Assembly: GCA_035771165.1 (NCBI GenBank)
Contig: JAWNZC010000116.1
Span: forward strand, 516,001-580,000
Direction: 5' to 3'
DNA from: Paragorgia papillata
Taxonomy: Eukaryota; Cnidaria; Anthozoa; Scleralcyonacea; Coralliidae
Length of the DNA stretch: 64,000 nt
Part shown: positions 25,101 to 32,800 of the stretch, piece after piece
Layout: every line of letters starts with the position of its first letter
Position numbering within the stretch: the stretch's first letter is position 1
The notes under the pieces: model-generated
Told to the model about the DNA's origin: nothing
The model's database searches: none
Seen by the model: the letters and a program-made list of their open reading frames with translations, nothing else
Translations under genes and position numbers: made by a program

Positions 25101-25175
25101 TTGGCTGCTCCTGCAGTTGGTGTGAGCAAGGTTCATGAACAAGAATCAGCATCATTGTTAGATGATACATTTTGA
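3578..25175 (+). CDS. DHTKD1: 2-oxoadipate dehydrogenase E1 component, mitochondrial (24 exons)
   Basis: Coding exons: 3578-3698, 3908-4031, 4915-4991, 5169-5275, 5433-5540, 11392-11503, 11601-11701, 13938-13998, 14088-14263, 15581-15625, 16015-16130, 16857-16932, 17024-17112, 17861-18135, 19088-19270, 19806-19945, 20931-21087, 21188-21288, 21662-21763, 22576-22638, 23842-24024, 24132-24195, 24867-24952, 25077-25175. The sum is 2766 nt, giving 921 residues, against 919 in human. All phases agree. The protein is the thiamine-diphosphate E1 subunit that decarboxylates 2-oxoadipate in the mitochondrial matrix (lysine, hydroxylysine and tryptophan breakdown) and hands glutaryl groups to the DLST/E2 core. 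Visible marks are a basic presequence, MAHRGK (near 227-232), PNPSHLEA, the ThDP/Mg motif HGDAAF (336-341) with VNNQLG (369-374), WGHNEMDEP and [13 protein letters not shown]. It lacks the extended N-terminus of OGDH, which argues for DHTKD1. Intron 15 uses a GC donor. Confidence 0.95.
3908..4031 (+). CDS. DHTKD1: DHTKD1 exon 2
   Basis: Acceptor TTTTTAG, donor GTAAGT. Encodes [21 protein letters not shown], the family's N-terminal small helical segment (human LVTVYCEHGHKAAKINPL). Confidence 0.95.
4915..4991 (+). CDS. DHTKD1: DHTKD1 exon 3
   Basis: Acceptor CACATTTTAG, donor GTAATT. Encodes [20 protein letters not shown], continuing the N-terminal region in phase. Confidence 0.92.
5169..5275 (+). 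CDS. DHTKD1: DHTKD1 exon 4
   Basis: Acceptor TCTTTCAG, donor GTAAGT. Encodes [20 protein letters not shown], matching human LEEVLVYLNQIYCGQISIE. Confidence 0.95.
5433..5540 (+). CDS. DHTKD1: DHTKD1 exon 5
   Basis: Acceptor TTTCTTTCAG, donor GTTAGT, phase 0 at both ends. Encodes [14 protein letters not shown] and [16 protein letters not shown]. The downstream intron holds the 5.7-kb minisatellite. Confidence 0.95.
5541..11391. repeat. DHTKD1 intron 5: 17-bp minisatellite of about 5.7 kb
   Basis: From about 5630 to 11350 the intron is an almost unbroken array of a 17-bp unit, TGTTTATTAGAGAGGGG, with variants (GAGAGAGG, GAGAGAGC, TGC for TGT, TTC for TGT, TTTTTAG for TTATTAG). There are more than 300 copies. 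Rare variants recur at long intervals, which shows higher-order duplication: the GAGAGTTGTG variant starts near 8304, 9833 and 10700. Only about 90 bp at the left end and 40 bp at the right end look like ordinary intron. Confidence 0.97.
11392..11503 (+). CDS. DHTKD1: DHTKD1 exon 6
   Basis: Acceptor ATGTTGTAG, donor GTAAAT. Encodes [20 protein letters not shown] and EST, matching human [22 protein letters not shown]. The GAES substrate-site motif of the family reads GAES here. Confidence 0.96.
11601..11701 (+). CDS. DHTKD1: DHTKD1 exon 7
   Basis: Acceptor TTTGTTGCAG, donor GTACAC. Encodes [20 protein letters not shown], containing the conserved HRG near residues 229-231. Confidence 0.96.
11811..11892. 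repeat. AGGATCCT palindrome cluster in DHTKD1 intron 7
   Basis: About ten copies of AGGATC or AGGATCCT separated by 2-8 bases. Each core is self-complementary, and neighbouring copies can pair to form a hairpin. Confidence 0.7.
11905..13835. repeat. DHTKD1 intron 7: 6/12-bp GACATG/GACATCAACATG array
   Basis: Nearly 2 kb built of GACATG, GACATT and CAACAT hexamers, mostly in the 12-bp combination ACATGGACATCA. Because the unit is a multiple of three and has no stop on either strand in some frames, it produces long spurious open frames of (Met-Asp-Ile-Asn)n and (Met-Ser-Met-Leu)n. It lies wholly between DHTKD1 exons 7 and 8. Confidence 0.97.
13938..13998 (+). CDS. DHTKD1: DHTKD1 exon 8
   Basis: Acceptor TTCATTATAG, donor GTAAGT. 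Encodes [20 protein letters not shown], matching human [21 protein letters not shown]. Confidence 0.95.
14088..14263 (+). CDS. DHTKD1: DHTKD1 exon 9
   Basis: Acceptor CTCTTTTAG, donor GTTAGC, ends in phase 0. Encodes [20 protein letters not shown] and CGKTRAKQ, the conserved NPSHLEA active-site loop of E1 2-oxo acid dehydrogenases. Confidence 0.97.
14311..14642. mobile_element. Foldback MITE in DHTKD1 intron 9
   Basis: A near-perfect palindrome. The left arm at about 14318-14453 runs AGTGCCTATGTCATCC... to GGAAGTGACGT; the right arm at about 14500-14636 is its reverse complement, ending GGATGACATAGGCACT. The central spacer is about 45 bp. The outer AGTGCC/GGCACT ends abut TTAA-like sequence. 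It starts just 50 bp after the exon 9 donor. Confidence 0.85.
14636..15057. mobile_element. Second inverted-repeat MITE in DHTKD1 intron 9
   Basis: Arms at about 14640-14793 and 14895-15057 match as reverse complements (for example TTTGAAAGAACTCGT in the left arm and ACGAGTTCTTTCAAA in the right). The ends read CTTTAAAGGG and CCTTTAAAG. It abuts the preceding palindrome directly and shares the TTAA-type edge. Confidence 0.8.
15581..15625 (+). CDS. DHTKD1: DHTKD1 exon 10
   Basis: A 45-nt exon between acceptor TTCTTGCTAG and donor GTATAT, phase 0. Encodes [15 protein letters not shown], the Gly-Asp start of the thiamine-diphosphate binding motif (residues 330-344). Confidence 0.96.
16015..16130 (+). 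CDS. DHTKD1: DHTKD1 exon 11
   Basis: Acceptor TTCTTTTAG, donor GTAAGC. Encodes [20 protein letters not shown] and [12 protein letters not shown], with the Asn-Asn end of the ThDP/magnesium motif. Confidence 0.97.
16150..16810. repeat. SINE-like flanks around a TATGGTATGA microsatellite, DHTKD1 intron 11
   Basis: Flanking sequence (GCGGTAGCGTTTGCC near 16246, CATGTGGTACGTTTGCGAA near 16731, AACAGACGTTTAAT near 16762) is related to the SINE copies at 47090-48040. The interior, about 16275-16690, is a TATGGTATGA/TATGATATGG array that keeps open frames on the minus strand. Confidence 0.8.
16857..16932 (+). CDS. DHTKD1: DHTKD1 exon 12
   Basis: Acceptor TTTTTTTCAG, donor GTTAAA. Encodes [20 protein letters not shown] plus GDYPE, matching human [25 protein letters not shown]. 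Confidence 0.96.
17024..17112 (+). CDS. DHTKD1: DHTKD1 exon 13
   Basis: Acceptor ATTTTCCTAG, donor GTAATA. Encodes [20 protein letters not shown] and IVDMLCYRR. The Trp codon of YRRWGHN is split across the intron. Confidence 0.96.
17113..17790. repeat. DHTKD1 intron 13: strand-asymmetric GTTGT/GGGTT repeat
   Basis: About 670 bp almost free of A and C on the plus strand, made of TGTGT, TGTTG and GGGTT pentamers and GTT/GTG triplets. Runs of (GGGTT) near 17632-17655 and 17672-17695 have four or more G-triplets and so fit a G-quadruplex pattern on the transcribed RNA. The open Cys/Val-rich frames here are repeat artefacts. Confidence 0.95.
17861..18135 (+). CDS. DHTKD1: DHTKD1 exon 14 (largest exon)
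   Basis: Acceptor TTTTCTGTAG, donor GTGGGC. Encodes [16 protein letters not shown] with the conserved HNE loop, then the more variable linker [15 protein letters not shown] and the segment [11 protein letters not shown]. Confidence 0.95.
18215..18995. repeat. DHTKD1 intron 14: (ATC)n trinucleotide array
   Basis: About 780 bp of ATC/ATT triplets (ATCATC, ATTAATATC, ATCAGTAAT) with periodic CTTTCTC interruptions. It yields Ile-, Ser- or Met/Asp-rich open frames in every phase on both strands. It is spliced out between exons 14 and 15. Confidence 0.96.
19088..19270 (+). CDS. DHTKD1: DHTKD1 exon 15, with GC 5' splice site
   Basis: Acceptor CATTTACGAG. The coding sequence runs [19 protein letters not shown] to [17 protein letters not shown]. 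The only donor that keeps the phase with exon 16 is GCAAGT at 19271, so this is a GC-AG intron with an otherwise strong consensus. Confidence 0.93.
19806..19945 (+). CDS. DHTKD1: DHTKD1 exon 16
   Basis: Acceptor CATGTGTGTAG, donor GTAAGT. Encodes [19 protein letters not shown], the conserved GQDVxRGTFSxRH block of the transketolase-like second domain, then [14 protein letters not shown]. Confidence 0.97.
20010..20136. repeat. Hairpin derived from a SINE tail, DHTKD1 intron 16
   Basis: Inverted arms at about 20010-20058 and 20090-20128 (GTTACTCCAAGTGACGAACC against GGTTCGTCACTCGGAGTAAC) flank CCCAGCCGGGCC. The same GGGCCAARTAGAGTTTT...GTATGGTTCGTCACTCGGAG sequence ends the SINE at 44700-44790. 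Confidence 0.8.
20222..20860. repeat. DHTKD1 intron 16: 41-bp minisatellite
   Basis: About 15 copies of a 41-bp unit containing GGTCAGACTAGCGTGTAAGC, then TAGGCGGTAGACATGCTAGT. The first copies are diverged; later ones are nearly identical. Phase shifts occur at copies with extra TTAG or TATA. Confidence 0.95.
20931..21087 (+). CDS. DHTKD1: DHTKD1 exon 17
   Basis: Acceptor TTCATTATTAG, donor GTGAGT. Encodes [20 protein letters not shown] and [20 protein letters not shown], the most conserved stretch of the family. Confidence 0.97.
21188..21288 (+). CDS. DHTKD1: DHTKD1 exon 18
   Basis: Acceptor GTATTGCAG, donor GTGAGT. Encodes [20 protein letters not shown] and [13 protein letters not shown]. 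Confidence 0.97.
21366..21616. mobile_element. MITE with CCAAAAAAGATGGCG-type ends, DHTKD1 intron 18
   Basis: About 250 bp, with left end near CGCCGAAAAAGATGGCG and right end CGCCATCTTTTTTGGTG. A reverse-complemented copy lies at 41446-41702 in ERO1 intron 13. Internal sequence (AGTGCAGTAAATATTGTTTC, TTAGCATGATAA) matches between copies. Confidence 0.85.
21662..21763 (+). CDS. DHTKD1: DHTKD1 exon 19
   Basis: Acceptor TCTGATTTTAG, donor GTTAGT, phase 0. Encodes [20 protein letters not shown] and [14 protein letters not shown]. Confidence 0.97.
21838..22132. repeat. DHTKD1 intron 19: GGAC/AGAC tetranucleotide array
   Basis: About 295 bp of GGAC and AGAC units with a repeated 12-14-bp variant GGACGGACACAT in the middle. 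It gives Thr/Asp/Gly-rich open frames that are not coding. Confidence 0.95.
22189..22382. mobile_element. Terminal-inverted-repeat MITE, DHTKD1 intron 19
   Basis: The left end, AAAGAAATACCAAATGGTTT then CCGTGTTTGG, is mirrored at the right end by CCAAACACGG then ATTTGGTATTTCTTT. A related half-copy (CCGTGTTTGGATACTCTGAT) follows at about 22449-22480. Confidence 0.85.
22576..22638 (+). CDS. DHTKD1: DHTKD1 exon 20
   Basis: Acceptor TTTTCTTAG, donor GTAAGT, phase 0. Encodes [20 protein letters not shown], then P. Confidence 0.97.
22719..22806. mobile_element. 88-bp mini-MITE, copy 1 (DHTKD1 intron 20)
   Basis: Ends ACAATCCTGGACAAAA and TTTTGTCCAGGATTGT are perfect inverted repeats. The interior includes CTTGGGACACCAAGTGAAAA. 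A second copy is at 23118-23207 and a diverged one near 24241-24335. Confidence 0.88.
23118..23207. mobile_element. Mini-MITE, copy 2 (DHTKD1 intron 20)
   Basis: Same termini and interior as the copy at 22719-22806, with a duplicated CCCAACAATTTTGT. CTGAAAATG/CATTTTCAG sits between the two copies in mirrored orientation, suggesting they bound a larger inverted structure. Confidence 0.85.
23285..23765. repeat. DHTKD1 intron 20: TTGAACTTTGAAC array
   Basis: About 480 bp of 6-7-bp units (TTGAAC, TTTGAAC, ATTGAAC) in mixed order. Gives Lys/Phe/Val/Gln/Ser open frames on the minus strand that are not coding. Confidence 0.95.
23842..24024 (+). CDS. DHTKD1: DHTKD1 exon 21
   Basis: Acceptor CTTTCTTCAG, donor GTATTT, phase 0. 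Encodes [20 protein letters not shown] and [20 protein letters not shown], start of the C-terminal domain. Confidence 0.97.
24132..24195 (+). CDS. DHTKD1: DHTKD1 exon 22
   Basis: Acceptor TTATTTTAG, donor GTAAGT. Encodes [20 protein letters not shown], matching human LCPFPLDSLQQEMSKY. Confidence 0.96.
24240..24862. repeat. DHTKD1 intron 22: diverged mini-MITE, (TA)n and (AATC)n tract
   Basis: A decayed mini-MITE copy occupies about 24241-24335. It is followed by a (TA)n run at 24345-24366 and about 475 bp of AATC/AATT tetranucleotides with interspersed ATGC or ATGT units up to exon 23. Confidence 0.9.
24867..24952 (+). CDS. DHTKD1: DHTKD1 exon 23
   Basis: Acceptor TTGTTGCAG, donor GTGGGT. 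Encodes [20 protein letters not shown] then FENLIGVK, matching human [21 protein letters not shown]. Confidence 0.97.
25077..25175 (+). CDS. DHTKD1: DHTKD1 exon 24 (terminal)
   Basis: Acceptor GCTTCTTAG. Encodes [20 protein letters not shown] and [12 protein letters not shown], then TGA at 25173-25175. The end matches human RLVGRPPLPVPAVGIGTVH...ILAKTFA. Confidence 0.96.
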   Translation: MQYIGRQTLAAPAVGVSKVHEQESASLLDDTF

Positions 25176-25292
25176 CCAAAAAATCGTCAGTAAGTCTATG
25201 CATACTTTTTATCAAGAGAGCGTAAAGGATAAAGATGGAATGTATAGTCATAGGTGTAATTCCATCCTAATTCTTCGTATAGTCAAACCGGC

Positions 25293-25862
25293 AGTGCTGT
25301 AAAAAGTTACATAATTTTTGTAACTAGTTACAGTTACATTGTTAGAAAAGTAACTGGTTACCGATAAAAGTTACAATGAAAAGAAAGTAACCAGTTACAA
25401 AGTTACTAAAAACTTAAGTTACAAAGTTACTTAAAATTTTGTAACTAGTTACAAAGTTACATTCCTTTGTACGTGTTACTAGAATCAACAAAGAAATTAC
25501 TTGTTTTAGGTACCATAATTATGTTTTTACAGCTAAATGCCTAAATATAGTTGTCACTAAGCAGAAATAGTCAAATATGTACATAATGTACCTTTATTAT
25601 TATATCAAAACCATTTTTATCAAGAAAGAATGACATCCTCAACTGAATATCAGTAACTATACTAGTCACATTTTTGAACCAAATATTGTAACTAGTTACA
25701 GTTCTTTAAAAAAGTAACTTGTTATAGTTACTTCTTCAAAAAGTAACTAGTTATAGTTACAGTTACTTCTTCAGAAAACGTAACTAGTTTCAGTTACAGT
25801 TACTTAAAAATGTAACTAGTTACTGTAACTAGTTACTTGTAACGAAGTTACTCACAGCACAG
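25293..25862. mobile_element. hAT-like non-autonomous element rich in GTAACTAGTTAC
   Basis: Flanked by an exact 8-bp direct repeat CAAACCGG (25285-25292 and 25863-25870), the hAT target-duplication size. Ends are CAGTGCTG and, with one mismatch, CAGCACAG. The interior repeats GTAACTAGTTAC/AGTTACAGTTAC throughout and has no coding frame. The target is itself a MITE whose ends read GTCAAACCGG (see 40009-40353). Confidence 0.88.
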
Positions 25863-26140
25863 CAAACCGGATGTTCTTTTGCGTACGACTTCGTAATATT
25901 GATACGCAACATACATCGAGCAACAAATAAATGCGATGTACTTGAAGTTAATGGCTTTAACATTATAGAGACCTTTACATCTACATTTACCGCAAACGTC
26001 GAACTCCAGTTTGAGGTTTGCCCTTTGATTTTAGAAGTTGGGACAATTTGTACATTTAGATTGAAACCTCTATGATTAATGTAAAGTTTACATTCATTGT
26101 AAACTATCCAGAAAAAAACGAAACTATATGCCTATAAAAT

Positions 26141-26713
26141 ATACACGTGCATAAACAATTCGGAAAAAGAATAAAACTAAATGTTATGCATAGTTAAACA
26201 TTCTGACAATCAAAAACTGTTACCAAATCAATAGCAACAGTTGTTGCTATGACAACAATGACGTTTCAAAATGGCTGCCAATTACCCTTCAAACTAATTT
26301 AATTCGAAAAAAACTTTGGTGACCCCCCATTTTTTTTTCATTAAAACTTTTCTTGAAGTACGAATAATCAATAGGCGGATTTAAAAAAAATTCTGTGAAA
26401 CGAATAATGATTTTTCCGGAAAGATCATGTTTGTTAATTTTTAAAAAATTTCGGTATACAGAATTTTTTTGAAATCGGCCTACTGATTACTCATACTTCA
26501 AGAAAAGTTTTAATAAAAAAAAAATTGGGGGCCACCAAAGTTTTTTTCGAATTAAATTAGTTTGAAGGGTAATTGGCAGCCATTTTGTAACGTCATTGTT
26601 GCCATAGCAACAACTGTTGCTTTTTATTTCGTAACAGTTTTTTATTACCAGAATGTCTAACTATGCATAACATTTAGTTTCATTCTTTTTCCGAATTGTT
26701 TATGCACGTGTTT
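26141..26713. mobile_element. Large foldback element
   Basis: Arms of about 265 bp (26141-26424 and 26455-26713) are reverse complements. The left outer end is ACACGTGCATAAACAATTCGG and the right outer end is its mirror. Mid-arm landmarks are AACTAATTTAATTCG and AACTGTTGCT. No coding frame. Confidence 0.87.
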
Positions 26714-27966
26714 TGGTCTCTCAAACTTGTATTTTCCATTTTTCAAGAAACTGTATGGAGCCACCTTAAATAAAGTCTTTTTAGACCTTCTGTGAAAAGG
26801 AGAAGGCTGTATTTGGGCTAAAAAAATTGTTTTTGATTTTTAAAAAAAAAATCAGGAAAAAAAAAGTAAAGCGGTTAGCCTTTACTTTTTGACCGATTTT
26901 GGTCATTTTTGAAACTTTTCGGTTAGGGTCAAAAACGGTTAAATAAAGTCTTTTTAGACCTTCTGTGAAAAGGAGAAGGCTCTATTTGGGCTAAAAAAAT
27001 GTTTTTGATTTTTTAAAAAAAAATCAGGAAAAAAAAGAAAAGCGGTTAGTTATTACTTTTTGACCGATTTTGGTCGCTTTTGAAACTTTTGAGTTAGGCT
27101 AAAAAACGGTTAAATAAAGTCTTTTTAGACCTTCTGTGAAAAGGAGAAGGCTGTATTTTGGCTAAAAAAAGTTTTTTTGATTTTTTGAAAAAAATCCGGA
27201 GAGAAAAAAGTAAAGGGGTTAGCCTTTACTTTTTGACCGATTTTGGCCATTTTTCAACTTTGGAAGTAAGGCTAAATATTTTAGTTCATTGTATAGCACA
27301 CCAACTATGGAATAACCACTGAAAAAAGTAGAACAATCCATTCAATTTTTAATGAGATAAACCAGTTTACTTTTTATGGTCAAAATCGGTCAAAAAGTAA
27401 AGGGGTTAGCCTTTACTTTTTGACCGATTTTGGCCATTTTTTCAACTTTGGAAGTAAGGCTAAATATTTTAGTTCATTGTATAGCACACCAACTATGGAA
27501 TAACCACTGAAAAAAGTAGAACAATCCATTCAATTTTTAATGAGATAAACCAGTTTACTTTTTATGGTCAAAATCGGTCAAAAAGTAAAGGGGTTAGCCT
27601 TTACTTTTTGACCGATTTTGGCCATTTTTCAACTTTGGAAGTAAGGCTAAATATTTTAGTTCATTGTATAGCACACCAACTATGGAATAACCACTGAAAA
27701 AAGTAGAACAATCCATTCAATTTTTAATGAGATAAACCAGTTTACTTTTTATGGTCAAAATCGGTCAAAAAGTAAAGGGGTTAGCCTTTACTTTTTGACC
27801 GATTTTGGCCATTTTTCAACTTTGGAAGTAAGGCTAAATATTTTAGTTCATTGTATAGCACACCAGCTATGGAATAACCACTGAAAAAAGTAGAACAATC
27901 CATTCAATTTTTAATGAGATAAACCAGTTTACTTTTTATGGTCAAAATTGGTCAAAAAGTAAAGGT

Positions 27967-29836
27967 TTTTTTTTTGTTTTGTTTTTTTATTTATTTATTT
28001 ATAAAGCTTTATTTTGCATGACCTAATTACAGGTATTGCTAAGCATGTAGAATATATAAAATAGTGTAAAAATTAACTATAGAAACAACTTTAACTAATG
28101 GAACAATAGTGCTATATTTACAGGTATAATATTGTAATATAGAAAATATTAAAATAGTATATAGAATATAGGAGAGATATAGAAAAGTTAAAGTTTCAAA
28201 ATGTAAGAAGAGATAGGAATATGGATAATATAATTAAGGAGAGTGAAAGGAAAGTGAATATAATATATAGAAACTTATGTTTCCGGTTTAAGGGCTGATG
28301 TCTCTGATATGAAAGCATTTCGAAATATGTTTCGAAAATAGATCCGTTATCACAGGATCATTCAAGGACATAACGTCACTCAATAATTTTCTCCTTGAGT
28401 CATTGGTGATGTTGATTTGAAAATATTCTTTTAGGATGTTGTGCGAATTATTTCGCAAATTTTCGTATTTTTCACATTCAAATGAAAAATGAAATTCATC
28501 TTCAACTGCAGATTTATCGCAGCATTTACAAAATCTCTCCTCTCGAGGTACATTTCTATAACGACCGAACTCAATTTCTAGTTTATGGTTACTTATACGA
28601 AATTTTGAGAACAGTCTTCTTTGGTTAGGATCTTTAATAATATTTAGGTATTCTTCTAAGTTATAATCTTTTTTGAAAGAGGAATAGAATGATAGTTTAG
28701 TCGAGTTTTCAATTTGATTTTTCCAAAATGATGTATAGTTAGTTATCTTTAATAGTTTTTGCGAAATCTCTTACGTTCGTATCCTGAACAGATTTTTCAA
28801 TATCTATTGTTTCATCGGTATTAGGATAAAAGTTTTTAATAATGTTTGCGGCATTAGAGTAGAATGAATCTTTACCGATTGAGTAAAGTCTTTTTGAAAG
28901 GTAAAAAGTTTGTTTCGCTATACTTGAATCTGGTAGTTGACTAATGTGTTTAATGTAAGAAAATAGTCTTTTAAATATGGGGATTAACAGAGGGAATTTT
29001 ACCTAATTCACCCCTGCTAGCGATATTGCTTGCTTTCCTATTCACACCCAAATAGATTTTACAAAATTTTAGGTGTGTTTTTTTCAGTTGGAGTCTTGTC
29101 CCATTTAGTAAAATCGTTGTTGGTATAGGCTCCCCAAACCTCAGAGTTATAGAGTAAGATTGGAGAGACTATGCCATCAAAGATTTTCATTGCAAGTTTT
29201 GGAGTAAGTTTGTGAAAATCAAGATGTTTTCGAATTTTGAATAAAGCATGCATAGCCTTTTCACTCAGTTGTCGAGTTGCGACTGAGAATTTAGTGTTTG
29301 GAGTTAGTTTTTAGGCCGAGATAAGTGTATTCATTTGTGATGTCAATACGCTTATCTCCCAAGAAAAAGTCAAGCTTTTGTAGCTTAGAGTTATGTTTTT
29401 GTAAGATCATAACTTTGGTTTTTTTGAAATTGATATTCATTAGCCATTTTTTGCTCCATTCATTAAGAGAATCTAGACAATTTTGGAGACCTGATTTCGA
29501 TCTTGATAGTATAACAAGATCATCAGCATATAGAAGACTACTTAGTCTTGTTCCATTTGGTAAAAGAAATGGGTCTGGGTTTACTTTCTCAAATAGATTA
29601 GGAAGTTCATTTATATATAAATTAAACAGTAGGGGACTTAAAACACAACCTTGGCGTACACCTCGATTGTAGGAGAAGAAGGGCGTTCTATGACCTGATA
29701 CTTTCACTGCACACTGAGTATTAGAGTACAGATCCTTTATCAGATCATAGAAGCGTCCTCCAATTCCATTTTCTAATAGTTTCAAATAAAGGCCTTTATG
29801 CCAGACGGAATCAAAGGCCTTTTTAAAATGATTAGG
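27967..29836 (-). pseudogene. 5'-truncated non-LTR retrotransposon (LINE) inserted in the satellite
   Basis: Minus-strand reverse-transcriptase fragment. 29291-29830 encodes KKAFDSVWHKGLYLKLLENG, RQGCVLSPLLFNLYINEL and the catalytic YADDLVILS. A frame change near 29290 leads into 29059-29253 (LTPKLAMKIFDGIVSPILLY), and decayed thumb-region sequence follows down to about 28300. The element ends in poly-A/AAAT units, seen as T-rich sequence at 27967-28005. Satellite sequence resumes at both sides. The 5' part of the RT domain and ORF1 are absent, so it cannot move by itself. Confidence 0.9.
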
Positions 29837-32800
29837 CTTTACTTTTTGACCGATTTTGGCCATTTTTCAACTTTGGAAGTAACGCTAAATATTTTAGTTC
29901 ATTGTATAGCACACCAACTATGGAATAACCACTGAAAAAAGTAGAACAATCCATTGAATTTTTAATGAGATAAACCAGTTAAAATTTTTTTTTTGATTTT
30001 TCAAAAAAAATCCGGGAAAAAAAAGTAAAGGGGTTAGCCTTTACTTTTTGACCGATTTTGGCCATTTTTCAACTTTGGAAGTAAGGCTAAATATTTTAGT
30101 TCATTGTATAGCACACCAACTATGGAATAACCACTGAAAAAAGTAGAACAATCCATTGAATTTTTAATGAGATAAACCAGTTTAAAATTTTTTTTTGATT
30201 TTTCAAAAAAAATTCGGGAAAAAAAAGTAAAGGGGTTAGCCTTTACTTTTTGACCAATTTTGGCCATTTTTCAACTTTGGAAGTAAGGCTAAATATTTTA
30301 GTTCATTGTATAGCACACCAACTATGGAATAACCACTGAAAAAAGTAGAACAATCCATTCAATTTTTAATGAGATAAACCAGTTTAAAATTTTTTTTTGA
30401 TTTTTCAAAAAAAATTCGGGAAAAAAAAGTAAAGGGGTTAGCCTTTACTTTTTGACCGATTTTGGCCATTTTTCAACTTTGGAAGTAAGGCTAAATATTT
30501 TAGTTCATTGTATAGCACACCAACTATGGAATAACCACTGAAAAAAGTAGAACAATCCATTCAATTTTTAATGAGATAAACCAGTTTACTTTTTATGGTC
30601 AAAATCGGTCAAAAAGTAAAGGGGTTAGCCTTTACTTTTTGACCGATTTTGGCCATTTTTCAACTTTGGAAGTAAGGCTAAATATTTTAGTTCATTGTAT
30701 AGCACACCAACTATGGAATAACCACTGAAAAAAGTAGAACAATCCATTCAATTTTTAATGAGATAAACCAGTTTACTTTTTATGGTCAAAATCGGTCAAA
30801 AAGTAAAGGCTAACGCCTTTACTTTTTGACCGATTTTGGCCATTTTTCAACTTTGGAAGTAAGGCTAAATATTTTAGTTCATTGTATAGCACACCAACTA
30901 TGGAATAACCACTGAAAAAAGTAGAACAGTCCATTGAATTTTTAATGAGATAAACCAGTTTAAATTTTTTTTTTGATTTTTCAAAAAAAATCTGGAAAAA
31001 AAAAGTAAAGGGGTTAGCCTTTACTTTTTGACCGATTTTGGCCATTTTTCAACTTTGGAAGTAAGGCTAAATATTTTAGTTCATTGTATAGCACACCAAC
31101 TATGGAATAACCACTGAAAAAAGTAGAACAATCCATTCAATTTTTAATGAGATAAACCAGTTTAAAATTTTTTTTTGATTTTTCAAAAAAAATTCGGGAA
31201 AAAAAAGTAAAGGGGTTAGCCTTTATTTTTTGACCGATTTTGGCCATTTTTCAACTTTGGAAGTAAGGCTAAATATTTTAGTTCATTGTATAGCACACCA
31301 ACTATGGAATAACCACTGAAAAAAGTAGAACAATCCATTCAATTTTTAATGAGATAAACCAGTTTACTTTTTATGGTCAAAATCGGTCAAAAAGTAAAGG
31401 GGTTAGCCTTTACTTTGTGACCGATTTTGGCCATTTTTCAACTTTGGAAGTAAGGCTAAATATTTTAGTTCATTGTATAGCACACCAACTATGGAATAAC
31501 CACTGAAAAAAGTAGAACAATCCATTCAATTTTTAATGAGATAAACCAGTTTAAAATTTTTTTTTGATTTTTCAAAAAAAATCTGGAAAAAAAAAGTAAA
31601 GGGGTTAGCCTTTACTTTTTGACCGATTTTGGCCATTTTTCAACTTTGGAAGTAAGGCTAAATATTTTAGTTCATTGTATAGCACACCAACTATGGAATA
31701 ACCTCTGAAAAAAGTAGAACAATCCATTCAATTTTTAATGAGATAAACCAGTTTAAAATTTTTTTTTGATTTTTCAAAAAAAATCCGGAAAAAAAAAGTA
31801 AAGGGGTTAGCCTTTACTTTTTGACCGATTTTGGCCATTTTTCAACTTTGGAAGTAAGGCTAAATATTTTAGTTCATTGTATAGCACACCAACTATGGAA
31901 TAACCACTGAAAAAAGTAGAACAATCCATTCAATTTTTAATGAGATAAACCAGTTTAAAATTTTTTTTGATTTTTCAAAAAAAATCCGGAAAAAAAAAAT
32001 AAAGGGGTTAGCCTGTACTTTTTGACCGATTTTGGCCATTTTTCAACTTTGGAAGTAAGGCTAAATATTTTAGTTCATTGTATAGCACACCAACTATGGA
32101 ATAACCACTGAAAAAAGTAGAACAATCCATTCAATTTTTAATGAGATAAACCAGTTTAAAATTTTTTTTTGATTTTTCAAAAAAAATCCGGAAAAAAAAA
32201 GTAAAGGGGTTAGCCTTTACTTTTTGACCGATTTTGGCCATTTTTCAACTTTGGAAGTAAGGCTAAATATTTTAGTTCATTGTATAGCACACCAACTATG
32301 GAATAGCCACTGAAAAAAGTAGAACAATCCATTCAATTTTTAATGAGATAAACCAGTTTAAATTTTTTTTTTGATTTTTCAAAAAAAATCCGGAAAAAAA
32401 AAGTAAAGGGGTTAGCCTTTACTTTTTGACCGATTTTGGCCATTTTTCAACTTTGGAAGTAAGGCTAAATATTTTAGTTCATTGCATAGCACACCAACTA
32501 TGGAATAACCACTTAGCACACCAACTATGGAATAACCACTGAAAAAAGTAGAACAATCCATTCAATTTTTAATGAGATAAACCAGTTTAAATTTTTTTTT
32601 TGATTTTTCAAAAAAAATCCGGAAAAAAAAAGTAAAGGGGTGTTAGCCTTTACTTTTTGACCGATTTTGGCCATTTTTCAACTTTGGAAGTAAGGCTAAA
32701 TATTTTAGTTCATTGTATAGCACACCAACTATGGAATAACCACTGAAAAAAGTAGAACAATCCATTCAATTTTTAATGAGATAAACCAGTTTAAATTTTT

